Positions 62,101-64,000 of a stretch of DNA of 64,000 bases are shown here, in pieces. The stretch's first letter is position 1. Every line of letters starts with the position of its first letter. Under the pieces are notes generated by a model. The model saw only the letters and a list, made by a program, of their open reading frames with translations, ran no database searches and had not been told where the DNA came from. This DNA comes from Membranipora membranacea (Eukaryota; Bryozoa; Gymnolaemata; Cheilostomatida; Membraniporidae). Position numbers and translations under genes: made by a program. The stretch lies in the NCBI GenBank assembly GCA_914767715.1, contig OU612074.1, positions 1,875,501 to 1,939,500 of the forward strand. Reading direction: 5' to 3'.

Positions 62101-62644
62101 TTTGTTGATCTTCCAGCAAGTTATCACGTCAGTATGTTGTATAACTTCTCTGAGTTTGTAAGTTGTGCTGATGGTAGACTATTATTTTCGGATTGTGCCT
62201 CGCTTCCCTTTTCAACATAATGAGTAATCTCCTGTGTAGCACTAGCAACTTGGCTATAATTATAATCACTGAGTTTCCATGAGATCGAGCAAAGGAAATT
62301 TTGAGGCCATTTGAGCCATGGCAATGCCTCCCGGTCCACATGGCTGGGCAGTTAGCATCAATGGCTGCAGATCGAACCACCTGGGTTCAAGGTTCAGCTT
62401 GATCTCAGCCCATGGGTACAGATGCAGTTTTCTAGGCCAAGCCAAGAGGTGACAACTCAGCTTGACCTCAAAATTTACATAGAATCTTAGTGATTACTTA
62501 TGTTATTGTTACTCTCTTTTTTTCAGACAAATAGTGGAGGGCACCGAGACGTTAGCTAAAATGGAGGCGGTGCAGACTTTTAATGAGCGACCAATGAAAG
62601 ACATTAGAATCACCGAATGTGGAGTTTTGGAATACAAGTTCTAG
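59106..62644 (+). CDS. PPIL6: Cyclophilin-type peptidyl-prolyl isomerase-like protein 6
   Basis: Seven exons: 59106-59210, 59654-59749, 60098-60286, 61032-61094, 61370-61580, 61764-61899, 62527-62644; phases agree and give 305 aa, near the usual PPIL6 length. Residues 1-130 form the N-terminal region typical of PPIL6 ([31 protein letters not shown]); about 131-305 is a cyclophilin fold: [59 protein letters not shown] and a C-terminus ending EYKF. Compared with cyclophilin A, Arg55 (R191), Gln63 (Q199), Asn102 and Trp121 (W258) are kept, while Phe60, Phe113 and His126 positions read G196, Y250 and Y263, so isomerase activity may be weak; this is inference. A vertebrate PPIL6 link to ciliated cells is background only. 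The start is the only in-frame ATG before the conserved N-terminal segment. Confidence 0.93.
60626..60733. repeat. Inverted repeat in PPIL6 intron 3
   Basis: ATCAGTGGTAGGGATTT at about 60631-60647 and AAATCCCTACCACTGAT at about 60714-60730, with CATAACATAACATAACA in the loop. Small fold-back unit. Confidence 0.75.
61957..62008. repeat. Small fold-back repeat, TAGCYTGTCTTGA family, copy 2
   Basis: TAGCCTGCGTTGATAAGCTT and, in inverse, AGCTTCTCAAGACAGGCTAG around a 12-nt loop, in PPIL6 intron 6. Same family as 691-754. Confidence 0.65.
62337..62400 (+). mobile_element. Possible tRNA-like relic in PPIL6 intron 6
   Basis: CATGGCTGGGCAGTTAGCATC followed about 43 nt later by GGGTTCAAGGTTC, resembling A- and B-box order. 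The A-box is a poor match, so this is only a possibility. Confidence 0.3.
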
Positions 62645-62809
62645 AGACAATCAAGAATATCATCAACGACAAGAACTCAAAATATGAATACATATGATAC
62701 AATTAAAATTATCTCCCCGTATGCTAGTGAGGATAAGAGAAAAGTTAATGCCATTCTTTATTGTTTAAATATGTCTCTACTGTACAAATGTTTTTATCTA
62801 CAACATGTT

Positions 62810-62815
62810 AATAAA
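62810..62815 (+). terminator. Polyadenylation signal AATAAA of the PPIL6-like gene
   Basis: AATAAA 166 nt after the TAG stop, in a plausible position for a short 3' UTR. Confidence 0.6.
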
Positions 62816-64000
62816 ACTAATCAAATTTTGAATGAGGGTGTGAAAACTCCCTGTTAAAACCTGAAGGTCACAGAAAGGTGCAAGTATCCTCTAATAGTTT
62901 GATCGAAATATTATACCAACATAAACAATCCTTGATATAATCATGAGCTGACACACCATTAGACCTTGCAAAAAATTACAAGTAATAATTACAAAAATAA
63001 TAGAACATGGTTTTCTTTTTTTAGTTTGTTCATAATATTGACACACGCACCCATTGCAGTTGTCATAAATCTATAGTGTGTCTCTTCATAAATAGGAAAT
63101 GACATCACCGACAGCTATCTGCATCTCCAGTTTTCGTTTCTTATGTGACTGTGACTTAACTTTAGTCCCCTTTCAGACAATGTTAGCTTGACATAAAATT
63201 GTAAGGTAGCATTCTGGACCGTTATAAAATCCAGCCATCCTGGGGGGGGGGGGGAGGGGATATTTCAATTAAAAACTGTGAAAATCCCGAACTATTTGAA
63301 TGCACCTAGCTGATCGTAGATGTGACCTTATCCACATGCTCTCTGATGGTTTTATATATCTGCTGCGTGACTGGGGCATATTTTTTAGATCTTTATTCTT
63401 TTGTCGTGTCTTACTGCGAGCAGCAGTTGATTGGCTATTGTTCAATGGTGGCACAACTGAAAGTTAGCCATGTTAGTTTTCAGGTTGACAGAGACTTATC
63501 AAACTTCTTTATAGTTACATAGCCTATCCTATCACATGCCATAGGGAACTCCATTGTTGACTAGCATGGTGAAGTGAAACCAAACATAACTTGTGATAAA
63601 TTCAGAGGAGAGATCTTGTTTTTACTACTAAGAAGAGGAAAGATAAAATACGATAATGTGTTCCTATAATCTTTGATATTTCTCTCATTCTGTAACAACG
63701 GACCGTTTTGAGATACATTACCAAAAAGATATTTGGATAAAATAAGCTGTCTGGTTGCTAACTAATTTGATTGTCAAGTTCTTAAAAAAAAATTATATGT
63801 CTTCTGCCCTTTGTAGCGTGCGATGAAATAATTATTAGTATGAATTTCACAGGTAAGCAGCTACCCTGGAATCTTTTTTTTTTAAGAAACTTTTTCATAT
63901 AAATGTCAAAAAAGTGTCAATAAAGCTCATTAGTTGGTTAGAATGTTACCCAAACCTTGGCTTGTCTTGTTTTATGTGGGGGAGGGTAGTGGTATGAGAC
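62816..64000. other. Right end of window, no gene seen
   Basis: AT-rich sequence with a G-run at 63242-63258 (GGGGGGGGGGGGGAGGGG type) and A/T runs. Short frames on both strands show no recognisable domain. No repeat family of the window was recognised here. Confidence 0.45.

Overview
The window is animal nuclear DNA: AT-rich, with intron-split genes (canonical GT-AG junctions, reading phase preserved across every junction I assigned) and intergenic and intronic DNA full of small inverted-repeat elements, minisatellites and tRNA-derived relics. The gene content (TRIM-type RING/B-box protein, class A GPCR, SLC6 transporter, heparan-sulfate C5-epimerase, PPIL6-type cyclophilin) points to a metazoan, most likely an invertebrate. 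A sponge or other early-branching animal is possible, but nothing here fixes the phylum.

Layout. Six genes can be reconstructed start to stop. (1) 1846-7682 (+), 8 exons, 643 aa: RING, two B-boxes, coiled coil and a C-terminal propeller-like region (TRIM type). (2) 16704-22088 (+), 8 exons, 331 aa: signal peptide, RKRR site, one membrane span and two PPxY motifs; family not recognised. (3) 23362-28916 (-), 9 exons, 531 aa: class A GPCR with a very long third intracellular loop. (4) 30010-44957 (-), 16 exons, 665 aa: SLC6 Na+/Cl- dependent transporter of the amino-acid type. (5) 45697-58145 (-), 13 exons, 645 aa: D-glucuronyl C5-epimerase (GLCE). (6) 59106-62644 (+), 7 exons, 305 aa: PPIL6-like cyclophilin. 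Genes 2 and 3 converge, genes 3-5 lie in tandem on the minus strand, and genes 5 and 6 are head to head about 1 kb apart.

The 7.7-16.7 kb interval has no convincing host gene. It holds a ~2.4 kb fold-back element with a nested tRNA-derived SINE, a ~1.25 kb fold-back element, two inverted copies of a 16-bp minisatellite, and a 5'-truncated non-LTR retrotransposon end. Introns carry at least ten further fold-back or MITE-like units.

The genes do not form one pathway. The most interesting signals are places where repeats touch gene structure. An 11-bp minisatellite appears to have grown out of a 5' splice site (17.5-17.95 kb). A MITE end supplies the splice donor of a conserved GLCE exon (52.8 kb). 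A 27-bp minisatellite encodes the C-terminus and stop codon of the GPCR (23.36 kb). I saw no convincing new multi-gene system.
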